Origin: Seleniivibrio sp.
GTDB taxonomy: Bacteria; Chrysiogenota; Deferribacteres; Deferribacterales; Geovibrionaceae
DNA: 64,000 nucleotides
Direction: 5' to 3'
Assembly: GCF_021209385.1 (NCBI RefSeq)
Contig: NZ_JAJOIL010000028.1
Coordinates: 151,068-215,067, forward strand
Part shown: positions 33,313 to 42,151 of the stretch, piece after piece
How the letters are laid out: every line of letters begins with the position of its first letter
Position numbering within the stretch: the first letter of the stretch is position 1
Translations under genes and position numbers: made by a program
Notes under the pieces: generated by a model
What the model was told of the DNA's origin: nothing
The model's input: only the letters and a program-made list of their open reading frames with translations
Database searches by the model: none

Positions 33313-34396
33313 TATCCGCCTTCTCCGAATCCAGCACAGGGTCAACCGCCTCGTGCAGTTTTTCAAGTGGCAGCCCCAGTGCAAGCGCACAGTCGGAAAT
33401 TGTGTCCTCAAGCGCCTCCGTGTCGTCTATGTTCTTGTGCATCTGGTTGGCAAAATACAGCACGCGGCTGAAAGTGTCCTTGCCAAGCTGATGGTGATAG
33501 CGTACTGATTCGGCTATGCTCTTAACCACTGCCCATTTGGTAAGTACCAGCTCGCCAACGGCGCAGTGGTCGGTTCCGAGCTGATTGCGCTCATCTTCAA
33601 TTGTGACCGCCTCCTTAACAAGAAAGTCCACAATAACGGTCTTGCCCATATCGTGCATAAGACCTGCCAGATAAAGCGCGTCCTCGTCTTCGCCCACCAG
33701 CTTCGCGATAGCCTCGCAAAGTCTTGCAACGGCAAATCCGTGCTGCCATATTTTCTGACCTGTTGTTTTCAGCAGGCTGAAATTTTTATTGTAAAAAGAC
33801 TCGGTTGAAACAGCCAGCGCAAGATTCTTGACGGTATTAAGTCCCAGAAGCACCGTCGCTCTGTCGATACTGGATATCTCCTGACGCACACCGTAGAAAG
33901 GGGAATTCACCAGTTTTATGATGCGGGAACTGAGTCCCTGATCTTTCTTAATCTGGTCAACAAAATCCTTGATCTTCGTCTTATCGTTGCGCGTAAGCCT
34001 TACCAGTTCCCTCGCAAGAGCAGGCAGAGGCGGGATATTCTCAGCTTTCGCTATTATTTTGGCTTTCAGTGTATCAAACTCGCTGCCGTTGGCTGTGGAC
34101 GTCTGAACCTTTCCGCTGAACATTTTTTTAACCACTTCTTCCGGTTTCAGAGGAGGGAAAAATATCCCGGAAATTTTGAAATCCGTAAGCGCGTCAAGGA
34201 GCTGCCTGTCTTTTTTTGTGATGTAGAAAAATGTGGGAACAGAGAACTTCTTCGGCAGACGGAAAAGGGTGGACGCCTCAGCTATTTCGATGACGCAGAG
34301 ATCCGCGTTCTTCTCAGAAGTTATCTCCCCGTGTCCGGCGATGGCGGACTGAAACAGGTTTCTGCTCTCCTGCGAGCCTATGAAAAGAACACGCAT
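33299..34396 (-). CDS. HDOD-domain signalling protein with degenerate receiver
   Basis: 365 residues. The first 95 resemble a response-regulator receiver but lack the acidic phosphorylation pocket. The HDOD domain follows: IPPLPALARELVRLTR, SSRIIKLVNSPFYG, TVLLGLNTVKNLALAVS, and a retained GLMHDMGK pair. HDOD proteins act in signalling, often downstream of kinases or cyclic dinucleotides. The ATG overlaps the response regulator stop (TGATG); an in-frame GTG is three bases earlier. Confidence 0.85.
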   Translation of the reverse strand: MRVLFIGSQESRNLFQSAIAGHGEITSEKNADLCVIEIAEASTLFRLPKKFSVPTFFYITKKDRQLLDALTDFKISGIFFPPLKPEEVVKKMFSGKVQTSTANGSEFDTLKAKIIAKAENIPPLPALARELVRLTRNDKTKIKDFVDQIKKDQGLSSRIIKLVNSPFYGVRQEISSIDRATVLLGLNTVKNLALAVSTESFYNKNFSLLKTTGQKIWQHGFAVARLCEAIAKLVGEDEDALYLAGLMHDMGKTVIVDFLVKEAVTIEDERNQLGTDHCAVGELVLTKWAVVKSIAESVRYHHQLGKDTFSRVLYFANQMHKNIDDTEALEDTISDCALALGLPLEKLHEAVDPVLDSEKADNDIS

Positions 34397-34755
34397 CACG
34401 ACCTGCTTTTTATTATGTCGATCAGCTCTTTGGGACTGAACGGCTTTGTCAGATATTCATCTGCACCCGCGTCCCTGCCTTTTTTAATATCGTCGGATTC
34501 TGCCATGGCTGTCAGCAGAACGACTGGTATGGAAGCAAGTTCGGGAACGGACTTTATTTCGGCGCACGCCTCAAGTCCGGTCTTTTCCGGCATCATGACG
34601 TCAAGCACGATGACGTCCGGCACCAGCTCCTTTGCCATTTCCACCGCCTGTTGACCGTTTCCTGCCTCATAAACATCAAAACCACTCTTCTTCAGATGAA
34701 GCGCCACCACTTTGCGAAGGCGAAGCTCATCATCGGCAATTAATACTCTCATCAT
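34396..34755 (-). CDS. Single-domain response regulator (CheY-like)
   Basis: 119-residue stand-alone receiver with all phosphorylation residues: acidic DDE near residue 8, phosphoacceptor Asp in VIVLDVMMPE, Thr in VVLLTA and Lys in YLTKPFSP. A GAGG site precedes the ATG. Coupled to the HDOD gene downstream and overlapping the degenerate-kinase gene upstream by 26 bp, it would receive phosphate from a kinase and pass the signal to HDOD or the PP2C phosphatase. Confidence 0.92.
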   Translation of the reverse strand: MMRVLIADDELRLRKVVALHLKKSGFDVYEAGNGQQAVEMAKELVPDVIVLDVMMPEKTGLEACAEIKSVPELASIPVVLLTAMAESDDIKKGRDAGADEYLTKPFSPKELIDIIKSRS

Positions 34756-35317
34756 GGAACCTCAAAATAATGGATGTTTTATCATAGCTCATCACTATAC
34801 CGGTTCTCTCAAAAATCTCCGCAAAAATGGCAAATATGGGCTGTATCTCATTATAACCCTTATCGGGCAGAATATATATTTTGTTCTCGTCGTGGGTCAC
34901 CTTAAGTTCCGCTGCAGACGACGAAAGCGCTTCCTGCAAAAGGATCTGAAACAGGCTTTTAAAAGAGTACGCATCACAGCTCACGCTTACGCCTTTCAGA
35001 TGACTGTTTACAGCTGCACCCTCCTGCGACACTGCATTTTTGATATAAAGCCCTGTGAGAAGAGCTATATCCACATCTTCAAGCTCTATGTCGTGCGGTT
35101 TCCCAAGCACATGGTTGAAACAAACGCTCATCCCTCTGTCATAAAGGTCAAGCAAATAACCGGACTCCATTATCATATCGGTCATGGACTTGTCTGTAAG
35201 CCCTTCCGCAACTACATCCAGCATGGCAACGACAACAGACGTACATGTCCTGATATGGTGGGAGAAATACCGATATGTAACGTCCAGACGACGTTCAATA
35301 TCCTCAGGTGAAGACAT
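34730..35317 (-). CDS. Degenerate histidine-kinase-like (DHp-like) protein
   Basis: 195 residues starting MSSPEDIERRLDV. A segment near residue 20, RYFSHHIRTCTSVVV, resembles the H box of a dimerisation/histidine phosphotransfer domain (H-x-hydrophobic-R-T). The C-terminal half has alternating strands but no N, G1 or G2 box, so it should not bind ATP normally. It could be a phosphotransferase, a phosphatase or a dimerising scaffold for the receiver encoded next. The start is chosen by similarity and a GGGGGT site upstream; a longer reading to 35434 is possible. Confidence 0.55.
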   Translation of the reverse strand: MSSPEDIERRLDVTYRYFSHHIRTCTSVVVAMLDVVAEGLTDKSMTDMIMESGYLLDLYDRGMSVCFNHVLGKPHDIELEDVDIALLTGLYIKNAVSQEGAAVNSHLKGVSVSCDAYSFKSLFQILLQEALSSSAAELKVTHDENKIYILPDKGYNEIQPIFAIFAEIFERTGIVMSYDKTSIILRFHDESINCR

Positions 35318-35451
35318 CCGAGCTACCCCCGATTTCTTGGAATTAAAATCATAAAAAGATTTTACACGAATTTTCAGTAAAATGCTCGAAATATTTACTA
35401 AGACAGAATGTGCGGGCAGGTTTAATGCCCGCACGATAAGAATTATGTGTA

Positions 35452-36300
35452 CTAATTCGTGATGAGGGTCTGGGCAGGAAGGATTGAACCCTTATACTTT
35501 TCCTCTATAAACTTTTTGACATCTTCGGAAACGAGAACGTCTGCAAGTTTTTTAAGAGCGGGATCGTTCACCCTGTCAGATTTCACAACAAGAATGTTTG
35601 CATACGGAGAATCGGAATCCTCTATAAAGAGAGCATCCTTTGAAGGATTGAGACCGCCCTCAAGAGCATAGTTTGTATTTATAACAGCTATGTCCACATC
35701 CTGAAGCGCGCGGGGAAGCTGTGCGGCATCAAGTGTTTTAACAGTCAGCTTTTTTGGGTTATCCACTATATCCTGAACTGTCGCCTGTATTCCGACCCCT
35801 TCGTTCAGTTTCAGAAGCCCTGCCTTTTCAAGAAGCACAAGTGCGCGTCCTGCGTTTGAAGGATCGTTGGGAATTGCGATAACCGCTTTGTCCTTTATCT
35901 CTTCAACTGATTTCACTTTTGACGAATAAAGACCGATAGGCTCGATATGCACTTTTGCAACAGCGACAAGACTAAGTCCATGGTCTTCGTTGAAAGAATC
36001 GAGATACGGCATGTGCTGGAAGTAGTTAGCATCCAGATCACCTTTGTCCAGCGCAAGGTTCGGCTGAACGTAGTCAGTGAACTGCACTATCTCAAGATCA
36101 ACACCTTCTTTCGCCAGAATAGGTTTCACAAACTCCAGAATCTCCGCATGGGGAACGGGAGTTGCGCCCACTTTTATTACCACGGGGGCATCCTGTTTCG
36201 GTTCCGCCGCAGCCTCCTCTTTTTTGGGTTTTGAGCATCCTGAAATAAGCAGAACACTGAAAACCGCAACAATGAGTGCCGTAATACTTCTTTTTCTCAT
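35452..36300 (-). CDS. metQ: Methionine ABC transporter substrate-binding lipoprotein
   Basis: 282 residues of the NlpA/MetQ family. The signal peptide ends in a lipobox (LLISGC, Cys near residue 22), followed by a Lys/Glu/Ala linker and then VIKVGATPVPHAEILEFVKP, the family opening. The rest is a two-lobed D-methionine/L-methionine receptor anchored to the inner membrane. It is the last gene of the metNIQ operon, 17 bp after metI. Confidence 0.94.
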   Translation of the reverse strand: MRKRSITALIVAVFSVLLISGCSKPKKEEAAAEPKQDAPVVIKVGATPVPHAEILEFVKPILAKEGVDLEIVQFTDYVQPNLALDKGDLDANYFQHMPYLDSFNEDHGLSLVAVAKVHIEPIGLYSSKVKSVEEIKDKAVIAIPNDPSNAGRALVLLEKAGLLKLNEGVGIQATVQDIVDNPKKLTVKTLDAAQLPRALQDVDIAVINTNYALEGGLNPSKDALFIEDSDSPYANILVVKSDRVNDPALKKLADVLVSEDVKKFIEEKYKGSILPAQTLITN

Positions 36301-36317
36301 ATAAACCTCCGTCTATA

Positions 36318-36989
36318 TTATCTTTTTGTATGCATTGCGCTGACCGCAAGTCTGGTACCGAGGGTCTGAACCGCCTGAACGAATACAACAAGCACAGCAA
36401 CGGTGATTATCATCACGTCGGTACGGAAACGGTTATATCCGTACTGGATGGCAAGGTCGCCGAGACCGCCGCCACCCACTGCACCCGCCATAGCGGTGTA
36501 GCCGATAACATTGATTATTGTGATTGCCGCGCCGAGAATAAGTGATGACTTCGCCTCCGGCAGCAGTACCTTATAAATTATCTGAAAAGGGGACGCGCCC
36601 ATGGACTGCGCCGCCTCTATGACCCCGTGGGGTATCTCTTTCAGGGAGGATTCCACAACCCTCGCCACAAAAGGAGCCGCCGCCACAACCAGCGGAACTA
36701 CCGCCGCAGTTGTGCCTATCGACGTGCCGATTACCATTCTGGTGAACGGTATCAGCGCCACCATAAGGACGATGAAGGGGGCGGAACGCAGGATGTTGAT
36801 AATAGTTCCCAGCGTCCTCTCCACCCATGGCGCAGGCACAATATGCCCCTTTGATGTCACAACAAGCAGTATCCCCAGCGGAAGCCCTATCACATAGGAC
36901 ATAACTGCGGAAGCCGCCACCATATATAAAGTTTCAAGCACTGCCGGAGTGAGAAGCCCCAGCATTGATGCGATATATCCGTCACTCAT
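36318..36989 (-). CDS. metI: Methionine ABC transporter permease
   Basis: 223-residue permease with five or six helices and the EAA loop EAAQSMGASPFQIIYKVLLPEA, which couples to the ATPase. MetI-family opening and size. Its start overlaps the end of metN by 8 bp. Confidence 0.94.
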   Translation of the reverse strand: MSDGYIASMLGLLTPAVLETLYMVAASAVMSYVIGLPLGILLVVTSKGHIVPAPWVERTLGTIINILRSAPFIVLMVALIPFTRMVIGTSIGTTAAVVPLVVAAAPFVARVVESSLKEIPHGVIEAAQSMGASPFQIIYKVLLPEAKSSLILGAAITIINVIGYTAMAGAVGGGGLGDLAIQYGYNRFRTDVMIITVAVLVVFVQAVQTLGTRLAVSAMHTKR

Positions 36990-38004
36990 AGCTCACCCTC
37001 TCAACGGAAAGATTCTGTCCCAGAAGATATTCGTGCGCCTTTTTTCTCTGCTCTTCCGTTCCGCGCAGTTCCAGAAGCAGGTTGCCGAACAGAGTAGTTC
37101 GGACGTGGTCAACGCTGCCGAAAAGGATGCTAACCTGAACGTCGCTGCTGCGGATAAGTCCGTTTATCATAGGTTCCGATGCGGAACCGCCCAGAAACGA
37201 TACCCTGACAAGTTCCGAATCGCCGTGGGATTCAAGCTCACGCAGAAGCTCTTCGGGTATCTCAGCCTTAAATATCCCTGACACAAACTCCTTCGCCACC
37301 TGTGACTTCGGAGACAAAAAGACCTCTTCAACAGTCGCGTTCTCCACACACTTTGAATCGTGCAGAACAGCAACATGGGTGCATATATCTTTTATGACAT
37401 GCATTTCGTGAGTGATGATTACTATGGTAAGCCCGAGACTGCGGTTGATATCCCGCAGAAGGGAGAGTATCGAACGGGTGGTTTTCGGGTCAAGAGCTGA
37501 GGTCGCCTCGTCGCAGAGCAGAACATCAGGTTTTAGTGCCAGCGCACGGGCAATGCCAACCCGCTGTTTCTGACCGCCGGAAAGCTCCGAAGGATAAGCG
37601 CCCGCCTTGTCTTCAAGCCCCACAAGTGGCAGAAGCTCCGCCACGCGGGAACGGATTTCATCGGCAGGGACACCTGCAATTTCAAGGGGAAAAGCGATGT
37701 TTCCGGAAACCGTTCTGGACTGTAAAAGATTAAAATGCTGGAATATCATGCCTATTTTCTGTCTGGCGTTTCTAAGCTCTTTTTCGCTGAGCTTTGTCAG
37801 ATCATGACCGCCAACGATTATTTCGCCGCCGGAGGGGCGTTCCAGAAGATTGAGACAGCGCACCAGAGTGCTTTTACCAGCGCCGCTGAGACCCATAATG
37901 CCGTATATCGACCCCTGAGGAATGTCGAAAGATACGCCTTCAAGCGCCCTGACATCACCGCTGCGCGCGGGGTAAACCTTTGACAGGTTTCTTATCTGAA
38001 TCAT
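36982..38004 (-). CDS. metN: Methionine ABC transporter ATPase
   Basis: 340 residues. ABC domain with Walker A GLSGAGKST, Q loop, signature LSGGQKQR, Walker B VLLCDEATSALD and switch His in IVIITHEMHVI. The C-terminal 90 residues form the NIL/ACT-like domain that binds methionine and inhibits transport. First gene of metNIQ. The 282 bp upstream contain one dispersed palindromic repeat and no recognisable SAM riboswitch. Confidence 0.95.
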   Translation of the reverse strand: MIQIRNLSKVYPARSGDVRALEGVSFDIPQGSIYGIMGLSGAGKSTLVRCLNLLERPSGGEIIVGGHDLTKLSEKELRNARQKIGMIFQHFNLLQSRTVSGNIAFPLEIAGVPADEIRSRVAELLPLVGLEDKAGAYPSELSGGQKQRVGIARALALKPDVLLCDEATSALDPKTTRSILSLLRDINRSLGLTIVIITHEMHVIKDICTHVAVLHDSKCVENATVEEVFLSPKSQVAKEFVSGIFKAEIPEELLRELESHGDSELVRVSFLGGSASEPMINGLIRSSDVQVSILFGSVDHVRTTLFGNLLLELRGTEEQRKKAHEYLLGQNLSVERVSYE

Positions 38005-38104
38005 ATGTTCCTCTTAAAAAAACAAATAACAGACACGGCAGAATACCGCGCCATCCGTAGTGTTTAACGCGACTAATGAAATAGCAACAAAATTATATTA
38101 AAAT

Positions 38105-38185
38105 GAGATCGCTTCGGGCATAAAGCCCTCGCGAAGACATAACGAAATTAAGTCTCTGCGAGGAATAAAGTGACGAAGCAGTCTC
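38105..38185. repeat. Dispersed imperfect palindromic repeat, copy 1
   Basis: Begins GAGATCGCTTCGGGC and ends TGACGAAGCAGTCTC, with internal CGCGAAGAC and GTCTCTGCGAGGA. The ends are imperfect inverted complements, so the RNA or DNA can fold into a cruciform. Related copies are at 45006-45080 and 57809-57894. It lies in the 38005-38286 gap upstream of metN. Confidence 0.7.
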
Positions 38186-38286
38186 GCCTTTCAATAATTT
38201 GGCATTATTTACGTTAAGCACTTAAAACCCATTTAATCTATGATTTTTATATATTATTCTTTCCCGAAAAGTCAACAATAAAAAAT

Positions 38287-39258
38287 CTACATCTGCGCAG
38301 AAAAACTTATAGCCCCGAAACTCTGATATCTGCTCCCCTGCCCTTCAAACTCGCGGGAGCGCATAACCTGAGTATACCCGAATCTGTATTTTTTCCACGA
38401 CATAACAGCACCGAACTGCACATCCATAACAAAAGGCTTTTTGTCGGCGCTTACGCTGTCGCAAAAGGTGTTGCCGTCTATGAATATGTTGCGAGCAACT
38501 GCTCTGCCGTCCAGTCCAGTGAACACATACCAGCGGAACCTGTCCTCCGGCACAAAAAAACCGGAACCCGGCATGCTTGGCTGAATTCTCGGCGGTCCGT
38601 AATCAAGATCGGGCTGCTGCCCGTAGCGCACCATAAAACCGGTGTTAGCGTATGTAAATATATTACCGGCAGCGCCTCCGATATGCGGAGTGAAATCAAC
38701 AGGCATCCCGAAAACGCTCTTTTCCGCCAGTTTCCGCCAGCTTCTCTGATACATCAGAATAAACCCCGGTTCGTTCTTAAGCTGGTTGTGCCAGCCTTTG
38801 GGATCGTCGGAACCTATTATCTTATGAACGGTCTTCTGTGTTTCTTCCGCCAGCGACGCGGGACCCACTATCCCCGCCGTCAGCTCAAGCTGATCAAGCC
38901 GCCTCCCGTCCTCGGCAATAAGCCCCACGGAGCCGTAAAGCCATCCGGCATAAGGTCTGTCCCCTTCCGGCGGGTTTTCCTGTGTTATGCTTGTGGGAGT
39001 ATACATGCTCTGACCGAACGAATAGGTTGTTCGAACCGTATATTCTTCGGGAAAAAGAGGAAAAAACTTAGCCGCCTGTCTGGCGAGGCTGTTGCCGCCG
39101 TTTGGCGCACTGAGCCACGAAGCCCTTATCCCGTTCGTATAGTACCTGTCGCTGTGAAATATATCATTCTCCGCCACAAGGCTGAAAGTGCCGTTGTCCT
39201 CTGCAAAGGCGATGACGGACACAGAAAAAACTGTGAAAAAGACTAAAAATTTTATCAA
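38287..39258 (-). CDS. LpxR-family lipid A deacylase (DUF2219 outer-membrane protein)
   Basis: 323-residue outer-membrane barrel. The signature near the mature N-terminus, ENDIFHSDRYYTNGIRASW, carries the Asn-Asp and Asp/Thr residues of the LpxR active site; QSMYTP and DRPYAGWLYG follow as in the family. LpxR removes the 3'-acyloxyacyl group from lipid A. The start is probably the TTG at 39258: an ATG further upstream would place the preceding gene's terminator hairpin in the coding region and spoil the signal peptide (IKFLVFFTVFSVSVIAFA). The GGGAG site for this TTG is part of that hairpin. Confidence 0.8.
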   Translation of the reverse strand: MIKFLVFFTVFSVSVIAFAEDNGTFSLVAENDIFHSDRYYTNGIRASWLSAPNGGNSLARQAAKFFPLFPEEYTVRTTYSFGQSMYTPTSITQENPPEGDRPYAGWLYGSVGLIAEDGRRLDQLELTAGIVGPASLAEETQKTVHKIIGSDDPKGWHNQLKNEPGFILMYQRSWRKLAEKSVFGMPVDFTPHIGGAAGNIFTYANTGFMVRYGQQPDLDYGPPRIQPSMPGSGFFVPEDRFRWYVFTGLDGRAVARNIFIDGNTFCDSVSADKKPFVMDVQFGAVMSWKKYRFGYTQVMRSREFEGQGSRYQSFGAISFSAQM

Positions 39259-39263
39259 AAAAA

Positions 39264-39286
39264 AGCTCCCGAAATCATATCGGGAG
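39264..39286 (-). terminator. Intrinsic terminator overlapping the LpxR ribosome site
   Basis: GCTCCCGA, loop of seven bases and TCGGGAGC followed by eight T on the minus strand, 33 bp after the stop of the upstream lipoprotein gene. The descending arm contains the GGGAG that would act as Shine-Dalgarno for the TTG start of the next gene. Confidence 0.75.
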
Positions 39287-39318
39287 CATGTTAACATTTT
39301 ATACCTGAATCTTCCAGA

Positions 39319-39933
39319 CTATTTAGCGGGGCATCCTTCAAGCCCTTTCAGCTCTGTTTCGGTCGCCTCAAATGTAAATTCTTTGGCACCGTCGGTAGCT
39401 TTACCGAAGTTATCCACAGCATACTTAGACAGCACTGCGGCTGTTTTTGAAAGGTCTTTTTCATGAGTGAATATCTTGCCCTGCCAAACAGGCGCCTTAT
39501 CCGTATTGCCAGCCGCGAACAGCTTTATGTTCAGGTAGCTCATATCCCTGTCCTCTTCGGACACAGACCTGCCCACCGCAGTTCCGAGAGACAGCCCGGG
39601 GGCTATTCCGCCGGAGAAAAATCCTATCCCGCCGCCGATGCTTACACGAGGTTCAGCAGAAGCCTTGCCGAGAACAACGCCGTACACTGGGGAAATAATG
39701 TATGCAGGATTCTTTGCGTCCCTCTTCCAGCCGATACAGTTGAGCTGGGCTTCCAGAACGCCGACGTATTTTATCATCTCCAGATCGGTTTTTGATTCTG
39801 ATGAAAGAGCGAAATCGTAGGTCTTATTTTTGAAATTATTTTGTCCGCCATAGCCTGTAACGTTCACGTCATACTTTGACGCACACCCGAACAGAGCGAA
39901 CATTCCGATTATGACTGCTATCGTTTTAAACAT
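39319..39933 (-). CDS. DUF4136-like lipoprotein
   Basis: 204 residues with a lipoprotein signal peptide (MFKTIAVIIGMFALFGCAS, Cys 17). The phrase KTYDFALSSESKTDLEMIKYVGVLEAQLNCIGW, seen here in two parts, corresponds to the DUF4136 layout of a first strand followed by an amphipathic helix; a Gly-rich stretch (GGGIGFFSGGIAPGLSLGTAVG) follows mid-protein. Function unknown; anchored in the envelope. Monocistronic, with its own terminator. Confidence 0.7.
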   Translation of the reverse strand: MFKTIAVIIGMFALFGCASKYDVNVTGYGGQNNFKNKTYDFALSSESKTDLEMIKYVGVLEAQLNCIGWKRDAKNPAYIISPVYGVVLGKASAEPRVSIGGGIGFFSGGIAPGLSLGTAVGRSVSEEDRDMSYLNIKLFAAGNTDKAPVWQGKIFTHEKDLSKTAAVLSKYAVDNFGKATDGAKEFTFEATETELKGLEGCPAK

Positions 39934-39993
39934 ATGGTTCTCCTTAGCTAATAATCTAGTAAAAGAACCACGCTTAACAAGACCAATTTAGTT

Positions 39994-40908
39994 TTATTCA
40001 ATTCCAAGAAGCTGTTCAGCCTCCGCAAGAGAGGGCATCCCCCCCTGCGCTCCCGCCTTTGTCGTGGATATGGCGGCGGCAGCGTTTGCAAATCTTACTG
40101 CGTCAATAATAGGAAGTCCTCTGCCAAGTCCGAAGGCAAGCCCTGCATTGAACGTGTCTCCGGCGGCAGTGGTGTCAACTGCGGCAACAACGAATCCCTC
40201 AACATGGGTAAGAGTGCCGTCTGCAAAGACATATGCGCCCCTGCCCCCCGCTTTCAGCACCGCAGTTTTGACACCCATCTCTATAAGTCTCTGTCCGGCG
40301 GCGGCGAATCCCGCCTCGTCCGCCGGTTTGACTCCGGTAAGTATCTCCGCCTCTGTTTCATTAGGCGTTATGATGTCTACATATTTAAGAATTTCCGCAC
40401 CCAGAGGCAGAGCAGGTGCAGGGTCAAGGATGACCGTCACACCGGCTTCGGAAGCGGTTTTTGCTGCCTGAACAACAGCATCCGCAGGCACCTCAAGCTG
40501 AAGAAGAAGAAATTCTGAAGATTCAATTATCTCGCGGTTTTTCAGTATATAGTTCTTATCAACCACGGCGTTAGCGCCCGGAACGATAATGATATTATTC
40601 TCACCCTTTCCGTCAACGGTTATAACGGCTATTCCTGTAGAGGTGGCAACTCTGCCTACTCCGTCGGTATTGACCCCAAGCCTGCGAAAATACGCCATGT
40701 AATCATCGCCGTATATGTCGTTTCCCGTCAGCCCCACCATGGCAACGTCCGCACCGAGTTTTGCCAGTGCGACAGCCTGATTAGCCCCCTTACCGCCTGT
40801 AAAAGTGCTGAATGATTCACCATACATTGTTTCACCGGGCTTCGGAAATCTTGGTGCTTTCGTAACAAGGTCAGTATTAATGCTTCCCGCCACACAGAAT
40901 CTGCTCAT
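39994..40908 (-). CDS. rbsK: Ribokinase
   Basis: 304-residue PfkB-family sugar kinase. N-terminal GGKGANQAVALAKLG binds ribose, DPAPALP is kept, and the DTTAAGDTFNAGLA motif holds the catalytic Asp and anion hole. It phosphorylates ribose brought in by RbsABC, encoded divergently. It overlaps the regulator gene by four bases (ATGA) and is its downstream partner. Confidence 0.94.
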   Translation of the reverse strand: MSRFCVAGSINTDLVTKAPRFPKPGETMYGESFSTFTGGKGANQAVALAKLGADVAMVGLTGNDIYGDDYMAYFRRLGVNTDGVGRVATSTGIAVITVDGKGENNIIIVPGANAVVDKNYILKNREIIESSEFLLLQLEVPADAVVQAAKTASEAGVTVILDPAPALPLGAEILKYVDIITPNETEAEILTGVKPADEAGFAAAGQRLIEMGVKTAVLKAGGRGAYVFADGTLTHVEGFVVAAVDTTAAGDTFNAGLAFGLGRGLPIIDAVRFANAAAAISTTKAGAQGGMPSLAEAEQLLGIE

Positions 40909-41948
40909 GCCTCTTCCTCCCCGGCAAGGTTTCTTACGCTGGCGCGCTCCACAACCTCACCGCCGATGACGGTCTTTTCATATGGCATGGAACTGCCCTC
41001 TTTTATCCTCTGCACAAGTATGCGCACCGCCTTTGTACTGATGCTCTTTTTGGAAACGTCAACAGTTGTCAGCGGCGGTTCCGCCATCGCACTCATGGGC
41101 AGGTTGTCGTATCCCGCAACGGAGATATCATTCGGAATGGCAAGCCCCGCCTCTTTCAGTGCGCGCATACACCCGAGAGCAATGATATCGTTAACGCATA
41201 AGAGCGCTGTCGGCATCTCTTTCTGTTTTGCCAGAAGCCTGCGCATATCCTCATAAGCGCCTTCATAGGTGGATTCCACCGTGAAGACGAAATCTTTGCG
41301 GAATTTATGCCCGAAGTGCTTCATGGAATTTTCAAAAGCCTCAAGACGCTGTTGAAAATTTATGGTTCCTATCCGTCCGGTGACTATACCTATCTCGCTG
41401 TGTCCCATGCGCGTCAGGTATGACATCATATTATAAACAGAGGAAGCGTTGTTCATATCCACGAAATCATATGGCATGAAAGGGCATAAAATATCTATGA
41501 ATACCAGTGGAATATGTATCTTCAAAAAATGTTCGACATCCGCCTCGTCAAGCTCGGTACCCAGAACCAAGGCACCACTGGCGAATGAATTATTCACATA
41601 ATCAGTTATCTCAGCAGGATCAAACCTGTCGAAAACAGCGACCTCCAGAGAATATCCTTTTTTGGACGCTTCCATCTGCGCACCATTGATATAGTCCGCT
41701 ACGAAAGCCTGATGATTATTATTAAGTATCTGCCCGTGCTTGACAATATTCACAAACAAAATTGTTCTGTGCCGTCTGTTCAGCCCGCTGTCAGTAGTTC
41801 CTTTATACCCGTGTTCACGCGCAATCCGAAGCACGCGCTCCCGCGCGGCGGGTCCTACTCCGGTTTTGCCGTTCAGCACCAGAGAAACTGTACTGACAGA
41901 CACGTCCGCCATTTTAGCTATTTCAGTTATTGTTATGTTCTTTTTCAT
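40905..41948 (-). CDS. rbsR: LacI-family transcriptional regulator of ribose genes
   Basis: 347 residues. LacI helix-turn-helix at the start (MKKNITITEIAKMADVSVST, then VSLVLNGKTGVG with the hinge), followed by a ribose-binding-protein-like effector domain (SVAGYDNLPMSAMAEPPLTT). I start at 41948 by family alignment; the ribosome site is weak. It is co-transcribed with rbsK and divergent from rbsDACB, with two similar palindromes in between. The symbol rests on location. Confidence 0.85.
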   Translation of the reverse strand: MKKNITITEIAKMADVSVSTVSLVLNGKTGVGPAARERVLRIAREHGYKGTTDSGLNRRHRTILFVNIVKHGQILNNNHQAFVADYINGAQMEASKKGYSLEVAVFDRFDPAEITDYVNNSFASGALVLGTELDEADVEHFLKIHIPLVFIDILCPFMPYDFVDMNNASSVYNMMSYLTRMGHSEIGIVTGRIGTINFQQRLEAFENSMKHFGHKFRKDFVFTVESTYEGAYEDMRRLLAKQKEMPTALLCVNDIIALGCMRALKEAGLAIPNDISVAGYDNLPMSAMAEPPLTTVDVSKKSISTKAVRILVQRIKEGSSMPYEKTVIGGEVVERASVRNLAGEEEA

Positions 41949-41955
41949 ATATGTT

Positions 41956-41969
41956 ACTAAAATTTCAGC
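41956..41969. promoter_or_regulatory. Candidate RbsR operator, imperfect copy
   Basis: ACTAAAATTTCAGC differs from the perfect palindrome at 42070 in the right half only. It lies 8 bp upstream of the regulator's ATG, where binding would block rbsRK. Confidence 0.5.
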
Positions 41970-42069
41970 ATGAACCAATGTTGCTATAGATTTTACAAAT
42001 ACATACTATAAAGCCGCATTATGTCCGTTGCCTTATATTTTTTATTATAGCATATTTTATCAGACAGCA

Positions 42070-42083
42070 ACTAAAATTTTAGT
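42070..42083. promoter_or_regulatory. Candidate RbsR operator, perfect palindrome
   Basis: ACTAAAATTTTAGT, a perfect 14-bp inverted repeat with a central base-pair step, typical of LacI-family sites in length. It is upstream of the rbsD promoter; with the copy at 41956 it could support DNA looping over the divergent region. Confidence 0.6.
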
Positions 42084-42104
42084 AAAAAGTGCTAATATTT
42101 TTAC

Positions 42105-42132
42105 TTGATATCTTACAGCGCTCTGGTATTCT
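42105..42132 (+). promoter_or_regulatory. Promoter of rbsDACB
   Basis: TTGATA (42105-42110), 16-bp spacer and TATTCT (42127-42132), ending 19 bp before the rbsD ATG. Confidence 0.5.
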
Positions 42133-42151
42133 TAATGTTATAGAGGGTGAC

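Noticed and set aside
38005..38286. SAM riboswitch ahead of metN
   Set aside because: No SAM-I or SAM-II core pattern on the minus strand; the region is a dispersed repeat plus AT-rich sequence.
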